Shown piece by piece: positions 53,993 to 62,983 of a DNA stretch of 64,000 bases. The DNA is taken from NCBI RefSeq assembly GCF_019207085.1, contig NZ_JAATOM010000004.1:372001-436000 (forward strand). Direction: 5' to 3'. The position numbers were made by a program, and so were the translations under genes. The stretch's first letter is position 1. Every line of letters starts with the position of its first letter. The notes under the pieces were generated by a model. That model did not search any database. It saw only the letters and a list, made by a program, of their open reading frames with translations, and was not told where the DNA came from. The DNA is from Variovorax sp. dw_308. GTDB lineage: Bacteria > Pseudomonadota > Gammaproteobacteria > Burkholderiales > Burkholderiaceae_C.

Positions 53993-55954
53993 TTAGCTCT
54001 TGAATCCGAGCAGGTGCGGAAGAAAGGTGGTGATGGCCGGGAAGAACATCACCAGCAACAGCCCGGCCAGCAGCACCGACAGGTACAGCATCATGGGTTT
54101 GGTGGCGAGTTCGACCTTCGCCCCGCAGATCGCGCAGGCGACGTACAGCGCAATGCCGATCGGCGGCAGGATGACGCCCAGGCCGAACGACTGCGCCATC
54201 ACGATGCCGTAGTGCAGCGGGTCGATGCCGAGCTGCTGCGCCACTGGCAGCAACAGCGGCGCGAGGATCACGATCGTGACGAAACTTTCCAGCAGCGCAC
54301 CCAGCATCACGGTGATGATGATCACCGCCGGCAGGAAGGTGGCTGCGCCCAGGCCGGCGACGAAGCCGGCGATGGCGGTGGTCACGCCTTCGAGCGTCAG
54401 CGCCCACGAGAAGATGGTGGCCGCACTGACCGTGAAGAACACCATGCCGTTGAGCAGCGAGGCCTGGGTCAGGATCTCCCAGAAGCTCTTGCGGTTGATG
54501 TTGCGGTTGATGAGGCCCAGGCCCAGCGCGTACAGCACGGCGAAGGTCGACACCTCGGTCGGCGTGCCGATGCCGCCGACGATTCCGCCGATGAGGATGG
54601 CCGGCATCATCAGCGGCAGCAGCGCCTTGCGGCCCTTCTCGACCACCACCCTGGCGGGCGCCCGGGGAATCGGCGTCCAGCGGGCCGAGCCGGCGCGCAG
54701 CCGCACCACCAGCATCAGGCACAGGCCCATGGTGGCCGCGGGGATCAGCCCCGCGATGAACAGCGCGCCGGTCGAGATCGACGTGGCCGAGCCCAGCAGG
54801 ATGAGCGCGATGCTTGGCGGCACGGATTCGGCCATGGCGGCCGAGGCCGCGAGCAGCGCGGCGCGTTCTTCCGGCGCATAGCCATGGGCCTGCAGTTTCT
54901 TGTTCATCGGCAGGCCGACCATCGCCATGTCGGCCGCCTTCGAGCCCGAGATGCAAGACGAGATGTAGACCCCGAGGATCATCACCTGCAACAGCCCGCC
55001 CTTCAGATGGCCGATCAGCGCACCGATGAATTCGACGATGTTCAGCCCGACGTCGGCCCGGTCCATGATGAAACCGGCCAGGATGAAAAACGGCAGGGCC
55101 AGGAAGATGAAGCCACCCGAGCCGCGCTGTGCGTTGACCACCACCGACACCATGTCGGCCGAGCCCATGGCCTGCACGCAGGCGATGCCGATCACCGCCA
55201 GCACGAAGCCGACCGGCACGCCAATGGCCGTCAGGCCGAAGAACATCAGGAACAGAAGCGCATACAGCACACTCGGGTTGGCGCCCAGGAACGCGCTGCC
55301 TGCCAGGAAGGCGAGGATCGGCAGCCCCACCAGGGCGGTGGCGGCCAGCCGGGTCCGCCAGCTGCGCGCCAGCAGCGACGCACCGGCATGCAGCACGAAG
55401 AGAAACGCACCGGCGGTGATGGGCAGCGTCATCCACGCGTACGAGATGTCGAGCAGCACGGTCTTTTCCTGCATCGTGGCCAGCAGCAGCGGCACCGAAT
55501 AGCCGCCGATCAGCAGCGACACCAGCACCACGGTCCACTCGGCCGCGCCGCGCAGGATCTCCTGCCACTGTGCCGGCAGCCGGTCGACCAGCAGGTTGAT
55601 GGCGATGAACTGACCGCGGCTGTAGGCCACTGCACCGCCGAGGAAGGCCAGCGTGACGAGGAACAACGGCGAAAGTTCGTCGATGCCCATCAGGGCCGAC
55701 GAATGGAAGATCGCGCGGGCCATGGTGCCGGCGAACACCAGCAGCACCTGCAGCACCAGGGTCACGTTCAGCAGCCACAGCACGCCGCGGTCGACCCGCT
55801 TCATCCACGGCGGCAGCAGGTCCTGGTGGCGGGCCGCCTGGCTATTGGCCACGTGGGCCGACGGTACGGCCTCGGCGTCCGCGGGCTGGGCGGCGGCTGC
55901 AAACGTGTGGTCGCCATATGCCGGCGCCACCAGGGCGCCTTCCAGCTTGTTCAT
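53993..55954 (-). CDS. Fused TRAP transporter permease (DctQM)
   Basis: A 653-residue fusion: cytoplasmic tail (1-60), four-helix small subunit Q (about 60-210), a linker helix, then large subunit M with about twelve helices (from LLFLMFFGLTAIGVPVGFVLAVIGIA). Such QM fusions are known, as in SiaQM. The start MNKLEG has AGGAG upstream; more upstream in-frame sequence lies in the promoter. First structural gene of the operon. It moves an organic acid with sodium. Confidence 0.88.
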   Translation of the reverse strand: MNKLEGALVAPAYGDHTFAAAAQPADAEAVPSAHVANSQAARHQDLLPPWMKRVDRGVLWLLNVTLVLQVLLVFAGTMARAIFHSSALMGIDELSPLFLVTLAFLGGAVAYSRGQFIAINLLVDRLPAQWQEILRGAAEWTVVLVSLLIGGYSVPLLLATMQEKTVLLDISYAWMTLPITAGAFLFVLHAGASLLARSWRTRLAATALVGLPILAFLAGSAFLGANPSVLYALLFLMFFGLTAIGVPVGFVLAVIGIACVQAMGSADMVSVVVNAQRGSGGFIFLALPFFILAGFIMDRADVGLNIVEFIGALIGHLKGGLLQVMILGVYISSCISGSKAADMAMVGLPMNKKLQAHGYAPEERAALLAASAAMAESVPPSIALILLGSATSISTGALFIAGLIPAATMGLCLMLVVRLRAGSARWTPIPRAPARVVVEKGRKALLPLMMPAILIGGIVGGIGTPTEVSTFAVLYALGLGLINRNINRKSFWEILTQASLLNGMVFFTVSAATIFSWALTLEGVTTAIAGFVAGLGAATFLPAVIIITVMLGALLESFVTIVILAPLLLPVAQQLGIDPLHYGIVMAQSFGLGVILPPIGIALYVACAICGAKVELATKPMMLYLSVLLAGLLLVMFFPAITTFLPHLLGFKS

Positions 55955-56115
55955 CTTTGTCTCCTCGTGCACCGAACGTTGGCGCTGCAGCTTCCTGCGT
56001 GCGCCTCCTTGGGGATCCGCTTCAAGGCCTCTGCGGGCCTGGGACGAATATTGACCTCTCATTCATATAAAAAAAAGTCAATTCTTGGAGGGGGTAACAA
56101 TAGAATATTTCGATC

Positions 56116-57027
56116 ATGAACGTCACCCTGGACCAGCTCAAGGCCTTCGAGCGGATCGTGCGCCTGGGCACATTCCATGCCGCGGCGATGGACTTGCATC
56201 TGACGCAGCCCAGCGTGTCGACCCGTATCAAGGAACTGGAGAGCGCGCTGAACGTGCAGCTGTTCGTGCGCAATGGCCCGCGCATCAGCATGACGGCCGA
56301 AGGCCATGCACTGATCGAATACGCGGACCGCACGCTCGGCACGGTGGGCGAAATCGTGCAGCGCTTCCGCACGCGGGACCCGCTGAAGGGCCTCCTGCGG
56401 CTCGGCATGAACGAGAGCTTCGCCATGATCTCGGTGCTCGACCTGGTGCGTCGGCTGGAGCACTACTACCCTGCGATCCGCACCTCGATCTTCGTCGGCG
56501 ACACGGGCACGGTGAGCCAGATGCTCAACGAGCAGAAACTGGACATCGCCATCGTCTCCGATCCGAACGTCGACGCGCACGTGACGCAGCAAAGCCTGGG
56601 CAAGAACCATTTCGGCTGGTTCGCCCATTCCAGCTTCGCGATGACGCGCGAAACCTACACGCCGGCAGATCTCTGCGCGCTGCACCTGTTCATCAGCCCG
56701 CCCACTGCGCGGCTGCATGCCACGGCAACGAACTGGTTCGCCAGCGCACAGGTGACGCCGGAACGGGTCAGTACCTGCAATTCGCTGTGGGTGACGGTGC
56801 AAACCGTGCTGCAGGGGCTGGGCGTGGGGCTGCTGCCCATTCGCGTCATGCAGGCCGAACTGGAGTCTTTCCGCGTCAAGCGCCTGCCGGTCAAGCCCGA
56901 GATCGAACCCCACAACGTCTCGATTTGCTATCAGACCAGCGAATTCGGCCCCGGGCTGAGGACCCTGGTGGACCTGACCCGGGAACTGATCGAACACCAC
57001 AAGCTTTTCCTGGGCGACGTGGCCTGA
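56116..57027 (+). CDS. LysR-family transcriptional regulator
   Basis: A 303-residue LysR protein (MNVTLDQLKAFERIVRLGTFHAAAMDLHLTQPSVSTRIKELE), divergent from the TRAP-catabolic operon across 161 bp. The shared region has a poly-A stretch (56070s) and a possible LysR box with arms ATTCT (56081-56085) and AGAAT (56102-56106). It is the likely activator of the operon, the inducer presumably a pathway substrate. Confidence 0.87.
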   Translation: MNVTLDQLKAFERIVRLGTFHAAAMDLHLTQPSVSTRIKELESALNVQLFVRNGPRISMTAEGHALIEYADRTLGTVGEIVQRFRTRDPLKGLLRLGMNESFAMISVLDLVRRLEHYYPAIRTSIFVGDTGTVSQMLNEQKLDIAIVSDPNVDAHVTQQSLGKNHFGWFAHSSFAMTRETYTPADLCALHLFISPPTARLHATATNWFASAQVTPERVSTCNSLWVTVQTVLQGLGVGLLPIRVMQAELESFRVKRLPVKPEIEPHNVSICYQTSEFGPGLRTLVDLTRELIEHHKLFLGDVA

Positions 57028-57315
57028 CAGCCTGCTGAAATCTCCCCGCCAGTCGGCGCGTGACAGCCCACTGGCGCAGGCAGTTGATTACGGGCCCTGG
57101 TCTGCAGTGAGGTGCCCGCCGTTTTTTGTCTTCCCCTCGACGACGCGGTACACAGTCGTCTACGGGCCCGCCATCCGCCATCAGCCCGAGGGCTTCTTGC
57201 TCCGCCACGACGTGCGCTCCACCGGTAAGACCCCTGGTGTGGCGCCTGCTACCGCTGGCTGGGAACGCGGAACTTCGGCGTCGGCGTCCGACGCGCCGCA
57301 AGGCCCCAGGACGAT

Positions 57316-58308
57316 TCAGTTCAGCTTGATGTCGTAGGTCTTCACGATGGCTGCATTGCGGTCGTATTCTTCGCGCACCGCCTGCCCCAGCTTGTCGACA
57401 GGCTGGGCTTCGATGGGGTCGAAGCCGTTGGCCAGCAGGCGCTGCTTCACGGCCGGCAAAGCGCCGATACGGGCCAAGGCAGCGTGGATTTTCTGGACGA
57501 GTTCAGGAGCCATCTTGCTGCTTGCGATCACCCCCATCCAGTTGCCGAACACCAGATCCGGGTAGCCCAGTTCCGTCATGGTCGGCACATTGGGCAATTG
57601 CGGCGAGCGCGCTTTCGATGCCACGGCGAACACCTTGAGCTTTCCACTGTCGATCAGCGACTTGGAGGTGGTGAGTCCGTCGAACATGAGAGGGATGCGG
57701 CCCGCCATCACGTCCACCAGCGCCGGGGGCGAGCCGGGGTAGGGCACGTGCTGCAGGTCCAGCCCCGCCTCCTTGCTGAACATCAGTCCCGCGTATTGCG
57801 AGCTGGTTCCGGGGCTGTACGAGGCAAAGCCGAACTGGCCCGGCTTGCCCTTGAGGTAGGCCACCAGTCCCTTCACGTCCGACGCGGGCAGCGTGGGCGA
57901 GCCCACGAGCACGGACGTGCCCTTGGCCACGGCGGCGATGGGCTTCACGTCCTTCAGCGGGTCGAAGCCGCCCTTGAGCACCAGGGGCACTTCGGTGAGG
58001 ACGTTGCTCGCACACACCACCAGCGTCAGGCCGTCCGCCGGCTGCGACAGCATGTACTTGATGGCGATCGCGCCGCCCGCGCCGGGCCTGTTTTCCACCA
58101 CCACGGTCTGGCCGGTTTCCGCCGCGAGGGCATCGCTCACCAGCCGTGCGAACACGTCGGCCGAGCCGCCCGCCGGCCCCGTCACGACCAGATGGATGGG
58201 CTTGTCGACCCAGGCAGAGGCGTTGACGGCAAAAGCGCTCGGCGCGGCCAGCAAAGCACAGGCGGCAGCGGCCAGCGCGTGGCGGCGGCTGATGGCGAAA
58301 TGGGGCAT
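57316..58308 (-). CDS. Bug-family (TctC) tripartite tricarboxylate-type receptor
   Basis: A 330-residue periplasmic receptor; signal peptide with SRRHALAAAACALLAAPSAF, cleaved near AFA-VNA. VDKPIHLVVTGPAGGSADVFARLVSDALAAETGQTVVVENRPGAGG is the Bug signature, and GFASYSPGTSSQYAGLMF the ligand-loop segment. No TctAB permease genes are adjacent, as is common for orphan Bug proteins. Transcribed towards the LysR gene at 56116; 288 bp between them hold no convincing gene. Confidence 0.88.
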   Translation of the reverse strand: MPHFAISRRHALAAAACALLAAPSAFAVNASAWVDKPIHLVVTGPAGGSADVFARLVSDALAAETGQTVVVENRPGAGGAIAIKYMLSQPADGLTLVVCASNVLTEVPLVLKGGFDPLKDVKPIAAVAKGTSVLVGSPTLPASDVKGLVAYLKGKPGQFGFASYSPGTSSQYAGLMFSKEAGLDLQHVPYPGSPPALVDVMAGRIPLMFDGLTTSKSLIDSGKLKVFAVASKARSPQLPNVPTMTELGYPDLVFGNWMGVIASSKMAPELVQKIHAALARIGALPAVKQRLLANGFDPIEAQPVDKLGQAVREEYDRNAAIVKTYDIKLN

Positions 58309-58656
58309 GGGTGTCTCGTGTCGTAGTGTTTTCGAAGGGCCGGATCTTCGCCCCGCTGTCCGGACACCGCTTTGCTTAACGTGCCATTCACTTCGCTTTT
58401 CACGCCAACGGCCTGCGTCCCAGGTTCGCAAGTCGATATCCCGAAATTACAGAGCCAGTGTGTGTGCCGAACTTCGTTGCCGTCGACTGCTGTGCCTGTC
58501 TCCCCATCCGTACCGTGTACGTGAGGTGGGTGCTTGACTCCGCTACGTCACCTCGCGCCGGGTGACGTCAGCCGTAGAACGGCGAGTTCAGCCCGTCCGA
58601 CAAGGCCGACGAGAGTCGTGCGATGGGGCGAGGACACAACTTGGCGCGTTGGCGGC
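58309..58656. other. 348-bp noncoding region between Bug receptor and LysR gene
   Basis: No convincing gene on either strand. It contains the Bug promoter region and a hairpin with perfect 8-bp arms ACGTCACC (58545-58552) and GGTGACGT (58561-58568) downstream of the LysR stop, which may end LysR transcription although no T-run follows. Confidence 0.5.
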
Positions 58657-59592
58657 TCATTGCAGCGCTACTCGTTGACCAGCCGCCTGGCTCGCAGGAG
58701 CGACCGGCGTCATGGTCTCGCGCACCAGTTGCGCATAGGCATTGGCGGCGGGTGACAAGGTGCGGGCAGCCAGCGTCACCAGGCTGTAGCGGGTCAGCAT
58801 GTTGGCCTGGCCTTCGATGACCACGGGCAGCAATGCCGCGGCCTTGCCGGCTGCCACGCTGGCCACCGGTATCAGGATCAGAGCGTCCGCCTCCAGTGCC
58901 AGGTGCCGCAGGGTTTCGGAATCGTCGCAAGCCACGTTGAAGAAGGCGCGGTCTGTCCGGCTGGACAGGCTGTCGAAGTGCGTCGTGACAATGCCCGGCA
59001 GGTTCGGGCTTGCGATCGGAAAGTCCATCGCCCGGTCGACCGTCACCCGCTTCAGCTTCAGGAGCGGATGCCTGGCGCGCACGAAGAAAGCCACTGGCGT
59101 ATTGGGGAGTCGCTCGATCTTCAAGCCCGGTTGCTTGACCAGGTCGCGCGTGTCGGCAATGAACAGGTCGATCTGGCGACGCTGGAGCCGCTCGCACAGC
59201 GTGATCGTGTCAGCGACCTCGACACGTGCCGTGAGTTGAGGGTATTGGCGGGTCAGCTGTGCCAGCGCCGCCCGGCCCGGCGTGGCGGCCGCGAAGGGCC
59301 CGAGGCCGACATGCAGGCTCCCCATCAGCAACCCGTCCAGCTTCAGCACGTCGCGCTGGATCTGAGCCGCATTGGCCAGCATTTCGCGCGCACGCGCCAG
59401 CACCAGTTCACCCGCTGCGGTAAAGCGCACCGTGCCGTAGGCCCGGTCGACGAGGCGGGTCTTCAGGCTCTCTTCCAGGTTTTCGATGCTGCGCGACAGC
59501 GCGGGCTGAGAGAGGTGGCTGGCCTCGGCTGCACCGCCGAAGCTGCCGCGCTCGGCAAGGGCCACGAGGTGTCGAAGCTGGCGCAGCTGCAT
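58657..59592 (-). CDS. LysR-family regulator divergent from alkyl sulfatase
   Basis: A 311-residue LysR protein (MQLRQLRHLVALAERGSFGGAAEASHLSQPALSRSIENLE) with complete effector domain. Divergent from the sulfatase over 103 bp of AT-rich DNA, so it probably regulates it, perhaps in response to an alkyl sulfate or its alcohol. Confidence 0.86.
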   Translation of the reverse strand: MQLRQLRHLVALAERGSFGGAAEASHLSQPALSRSIENLEESLKTRLVDRAYGTVRFTAAGELVLARAREMLANAAQIQRDVLKLDGLLMGSLHVGLGPFAAATPGRAALAQLTRQYPQLTARVEVADTITLCERLQRRQIDLFIADTRDLVKQPGLKIERLPNTPVAFFVRARHPLLKLKRVTVDRAMDFPIASPNLPGIVTTHFDSLSSRTDRAFFNVACDDSETLRHLALEADALILIPVASVAAGKAAALLPVVIEGQANMLTRYSLVTLAARTLSPAANAYAQLVRETMTPVAPASQAAGQRVALQ

Positions 59593-59695
59593 TTTGCGAA
59601 ATAGGTAAAAAGAAGAAGCATATTTTGCATTGGACAGTTATTTGTGCACTGCAGAAAATTCAGCCATTCAACACCCCGCAACAGAAAGACTCGAC

Positions 59696-61729
59696 GTGAA
59701 ATTCACACTGCACCGTTCGACGGAGACAACCCCCAGGATCAAGCCGTCAGGCACCCCATGGTTGGCCACGGCAGTCGCCGTTGCATGCGCCCTGAGCGCC
59801 TCGCTTGCCTTCGCGCAAGGCGCATCCAGCCCGGCGGAGCCGGCCACGCTCAAGGCCAACGCCGACATGGCGAAGACCTTGCCTTTCAACAACCGGCAGG
59901 ACTTCGACGACGCGATGCGCGGCTTCATCGGCACGGTGCCCGACGCACTCGTGCCCGGCACCGGAACGCGCCCGGTCTTCAGCATGAAGCCCTACGAATT
60001 CCTCAAGAGCAGCGAGGCGGCCGATACCGTCAATCCGAGCTTGTGGCGCCAGGCGCAGCTCAACGCGATCCACGGCCTGTTCAAGGTGACCGACCGCGTC
60101 TACCAGGTGCGCGGCTTCGACATCGCGAACATGACCATCATCGAGGGCAACACCTCGCTGATCATCATCGACCCGTTGCTCACTGCCGAATCAGCACGCG
60201 TCGCGCTCGACCTCTACTACCAGCATCGGCCGAGGAAGCCGGTGGGCACGGTGATCTACACGCATGGCCATGGCGACCACTTCGGCGGCGTGAAGGGCGT
60301 CACGACCGATGCGGACGTGGCCGCCGGCAAGGTACAGGTCATCGCGCCGGGTGGCTTCATGGAAACCGCCGTGGCAGAGAACATCCTCGCCGGCAATGCC
60401 ATGAGCCGCCGCGCGCAATACCAGTTCGGCTCGCTGCTGCCGCCGGGCCCGCGCGGCCAGGTCGACACCGGCCTCGGCAAGGCGCTGGCGCGCGGCAGCA
60501 TCACGCTGATCGCGCCGACATCGACCATCGACAAGCCCACGGAACGTCGCACTATCGACGGCGTGGAGGTGGTGTTCCAGCTCGTGCCAGGTTCCGAGGC
60601 GCCGTCGGAAATGCTGATGTACCTGCCGCAGTTCCGCGTGCTCAACATGGCGGAGGACGTGACGCACACCATGCACAACCTCTACACCATCCGCGGCGCC
60701 GAAGTGCGCGACGGCAACCTGTGGGCCAAGTACATCGACGACGCCCGCGTGACCTGGGGCGACAAGACCGACTTCCTGGTCGCGCAGCACCATTGGCCGG
60801 TGGCGGGGCAGGGCCGCATCGTCGAGCTGATGAAGAAGCAGCGCGACATGTACAAGTTCATCAACGACCAGTCGCTGCGCCTGCTGAACCAGGGCTACAC
60901 CGGCCAGGAGATCGCCGAGACGCTGAAGATGCCTGCAAGCCTGGAGCAGGAATGGTCGACCCGCGGCTACTACGGCACGCTGCGTCACAACGCCAAGGCT
61001 GTCTACCAGAAGTACCTGGGCTGGTATGACGCGAACCCGGCCAACCTCAACCCGCTGCCGCCGGTCGATTACGCACGCAAGACGATCCAGTACATGGGCG
61101 GCGCCGACGCGGTGATCGCACGGGCGCGCGACGACTTTGCGAAGGGCGAGTACCGCTGGGTCGCAAGTGCGATGAACCAGGTCGTGTACGCCGACCCGGC
61201 CAACAAGGCGGCGCGCGAACTGGGCGCCAACGCGCTGGAGCAGCTCGGCTATCAGTCCGAAGCCGGCACCTGGCGCAGCGCCTACCTCGTGGGTGCGATG
61301 GAACTGCGCACCGGCGTGCCGAAGATCAGCGGCGGCAGCAGCGTCAACGCGGACACGCTGAAGGCGGTGAGCAACGACCTGTTCTTCGACTTCCTCGGTG
61401 TGCGCCTCGATGCCACCAAGGCCGAGGGCAAGACGATGGTGATCAACTGGAACTTCACCGACTCGAAGCAGACCTTCGTACTGACCCTGGAGAACTCGGC
61501 GCTGACGCACTTGAGCAGTCGCCAGGATGCCGGCGCCGATGCCACGGTGACGCTAGCGCGCGCCACGCTCGACGCCATCACCTTGAAGCAGACGACCTTC
61601 CCCGAGGCCGTGCAGGCCGGGCTAGTGAAGATCGACGGCAACCGCGCGAAGCTGGGCGAGTTGCTTGGCATGCTGGACACCTTCGATCCCATGTTCAAGG
61701 TGGTCGAGCCGCGCGTTGCAGTGGATTGA
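59696..61729 (+). CDS. Alkyl sulfatase (SdsA-like, metallo-beta-lactamase fold)
   Basis: A 677-residue secreted alkyl sulfatase releasing sulfate from alkyl sulfates such as dodecyl sulfate. The zinc motif THGHGDHFGG gives His190, His192, Asp194 and His195; further ligands lie in MAEDVTHTMHN. A dimerisation domain (from about residue 400) and a C-terminal SCP2-like hydrophobic-binding domain (last 130 residues) complete the SdsA1 plan. The start is GTG (MKFTLHRS...), giving a signal peptide ending ALAFA-QGA; TTG 59630 would add 22 atypical residues. Confidence 0.9.
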   Translation: MKFTLHRSTETTPRIKPSGTPWLATAVAVACALSASLAFAQGASSPAEPATLKANADMAKTLPFNNRQDFDDAMRGFIGTVPDALVPGTGTRPVFSMKPYEFLKSSEAADTVNPSLWRQAQLNAIHGLFKVTDRVYQVRGFDIANMTIIEGNTSLIIIDPLLTAESARVALDLYYQHRPRKPVGTVIYTHGHGDHFGGVKGVTTDADVAAGKVQVIAPGGFMETAVAENILAGNAMSRRAQYQFGSLLPPGPRGQVDTGLGKALARGSITLIAPTSTIDKPTERRTIDGVEVVFQLVPGSEAPSEMLMYLPQFRVLNMAEDVTHTMHNLYTIRGAEVRDGNLWAKYIDDARVTWGDKTDFLVAQHHWPVAGQGRIVELMKKQRDMYKFINDQSLRLLNQGYTGQEIAETLKMPASLEQEWSTRGYYGTLRHNAKAVYQKYLGWYDANPANLNPLPPVDYARKTIQYMGGADAVIARARDDFAKGEYRWVASAMNQVVYADPANKAARELGANALEQLGYQSEAGTWRSAYLVGAMELRTGVPKISGGSSVNADTLKAVSNDLFFDFLGVRLDATKAEGKTMVINWNFTDSKQTFVLTLENSALTHLSSRQDAGADATVTLARATLDAITLKQTTFPEAVQAGLVKIDGNRAKLGELLGMLDTFDPMFKVVEPRVAVD

Positions 61730-61812
61730 TCGCGCGGCCCGGGCGACAGCCGGAGGGGCGGGAAATCCCTGCCGCCTCGGCGCTTGAATTGCAAGAAGTT
61801 CCTTTGATAATC

Positions 61813-61844
61813 CGCATTAGCAATTTAGTAATGCGAATTAGCAA
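61813..61844 (+). promoter_or_regulatory. Operator-like repeats upstream of the LacI gene
   Basis: CGCATTA (61813-61819) and TAATGCG (61829-61835) are perfect inverted arms. ATTAGCAA also occurs twice (61816-61823 and 61837-61844), 21 bp apart, giving 11-bp direct repeats with one mismatch. The AT-rich segment lies 27-58 bp before lacI and fits autoregulation. Confidence 0.5.
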
Positions 61845-61870
61845 CTGGAATTTCTTGCTTTCTGCCGTTC

Positions 61871-62983
61871 ATGCCGTCCACCCGTCGCCTCACCCAGCAC
61901 GACATCGCCAAGCTCGCCGGCGTGAGCCAAGCGACGGTTTCGCTGGTGCTCAATGGCGCGGACCCCGCGCTCGCGCGGATTCCGCCGGCAACGCGTGAGC
62001 GGGTGCAGAACATCATTCGCGAGACCGGCTACGTGCCGGACCCGATCGCCCGCCGCATGGCCAAGGGCTCGAACCGGATCCTCGCCGTGTTCACCTACGA
62101 GCCGGCTTTTCCAAGCGCGCATTCCGACTTTTTCCTCCCTTTCCTGTTCGGCATCGAGGAAGAGGCGCAGGCCCGTGGCTATGACCTGCTGATGCTGACC
62201 GGCGCAGGGCAGGGCGCGCAGCGCAAGATATTCGCCGAGGAGAGCCGGCTGCGCATCGCCGACGGCTGCATCGTGCTGGGCAAGACCTTCGATGCGGCGG
62301 AACTGGCGCGGCTGGTGGCAGGCGACTACCCCTTCGTGGCCATCGGCCGGCGCGAGGCTGCCGGCGGCCCGGTGCCCTTTGTCGGCGGCGACTATGCGAC
62401 CGCCACCGGCGCGCTGGTGCAGCAGGCGCGCGAACTGGGGCATCGGCGGCTGGCCTATCTCGGGCACACGGGCCCGGCCGAATCGATGGCCGACCGATGG
62501 CAGGGCTTTTCCGCCGCGCTCGGCGCCGACCTGCACTTGGCCCTGCACCTGCCCGACGTCCCGGCCGGCGACGACGAACTGCTCGATGTGTTGCTGGCCA
62601 GCGGTGCCACCGTGGCCTTCTGCGTGGAACTGGCCGATGCGGTGCGCCTTGAGCGCGCCACCCATGCGCGCGGAATGCGCCTGCCGGCCGACTTGTCGGT
62701 GATCGCCATGGGCTCGCACATCCGCACCGAGGGCAGCGGCACGCGCTTCGCGTCCTTCGCCATCCCGCGCGAGGAGATGGCCCGGCAGGCGACGGCCATG
62801 CTCGTGCGAATGGTGGAAGGCCCCGCGCAAAAGGCCGCGCAGCAGTTGCTGCTGCCGTGCGAGCCGATCCGCGGCGAGACCCTCGGCCCGGCGAAGTCGC
62901 ACCCGGAAAAGCCAGTTGAACGCGCCGATGCGGGCGAGACGACTTCCAAGGCGCCAGGCGCCATCCATTCCCCCGAACAATGA
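61871..62983 (+). CDS. LacI-family transcriptional regulator
   Basis: A 370-residue LacI/GalR regulator. The helix-turn-helix and hinge are at residues 6-60 (RLTQHDIAKLAGVSQATVSLVLNG... GYVPDPIARRMAKGSNR), followed by a periplasmic-binding-like effector domain and an extra 30-residue tail. Its stop overlaps the ATG of the FAD oxidoreductase (ATGA), an unusual direct coupling of regulator to target. Confidence 0.9.
   Translation: MPSTRRLTQHDIAKLAGVSQATVSLVLNGADPALARIPPATRERVQNIIRETGYVPDPIARRMAKGSNRILAVFTYEPAFPSAHSDFFLPFLFGIEEEAQARGYDLLMLTGAGQGAQRKIFAEESRLRIADGCIVLGKTFDAAELARLVAGDYPFVAIGRREAAGGPVPFVGGDYATATGALVQQARELGHRRLAYLGHTGPAESMADRWQGFSAALGADLHLALHLPDVPAGDDELLDVLLASGATVAFCVELADAVRLERATHARGMRLPADLSVIAMGSHIRTEGSGTRFASFAIPREEMARQATAMLVRMVEGPAQKAAQQLLLPCEPIRGETLGPAKSHPEKPVERADAGETTSKAPGAIHSPEQ

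Noticed and set aside
53237..56119. Long plus-strand open frame opposite the TRAP genes
   Set aside because: Repetitive Gln/His/Arg/Asp-rich antisense of membrane-protein codons; no start context or motif.
57028..57315. Short open frames between the LysR gene and the Bug receptor
   Set aside because: No ribosome site, family motif or codon pattern; treated as noncoding.
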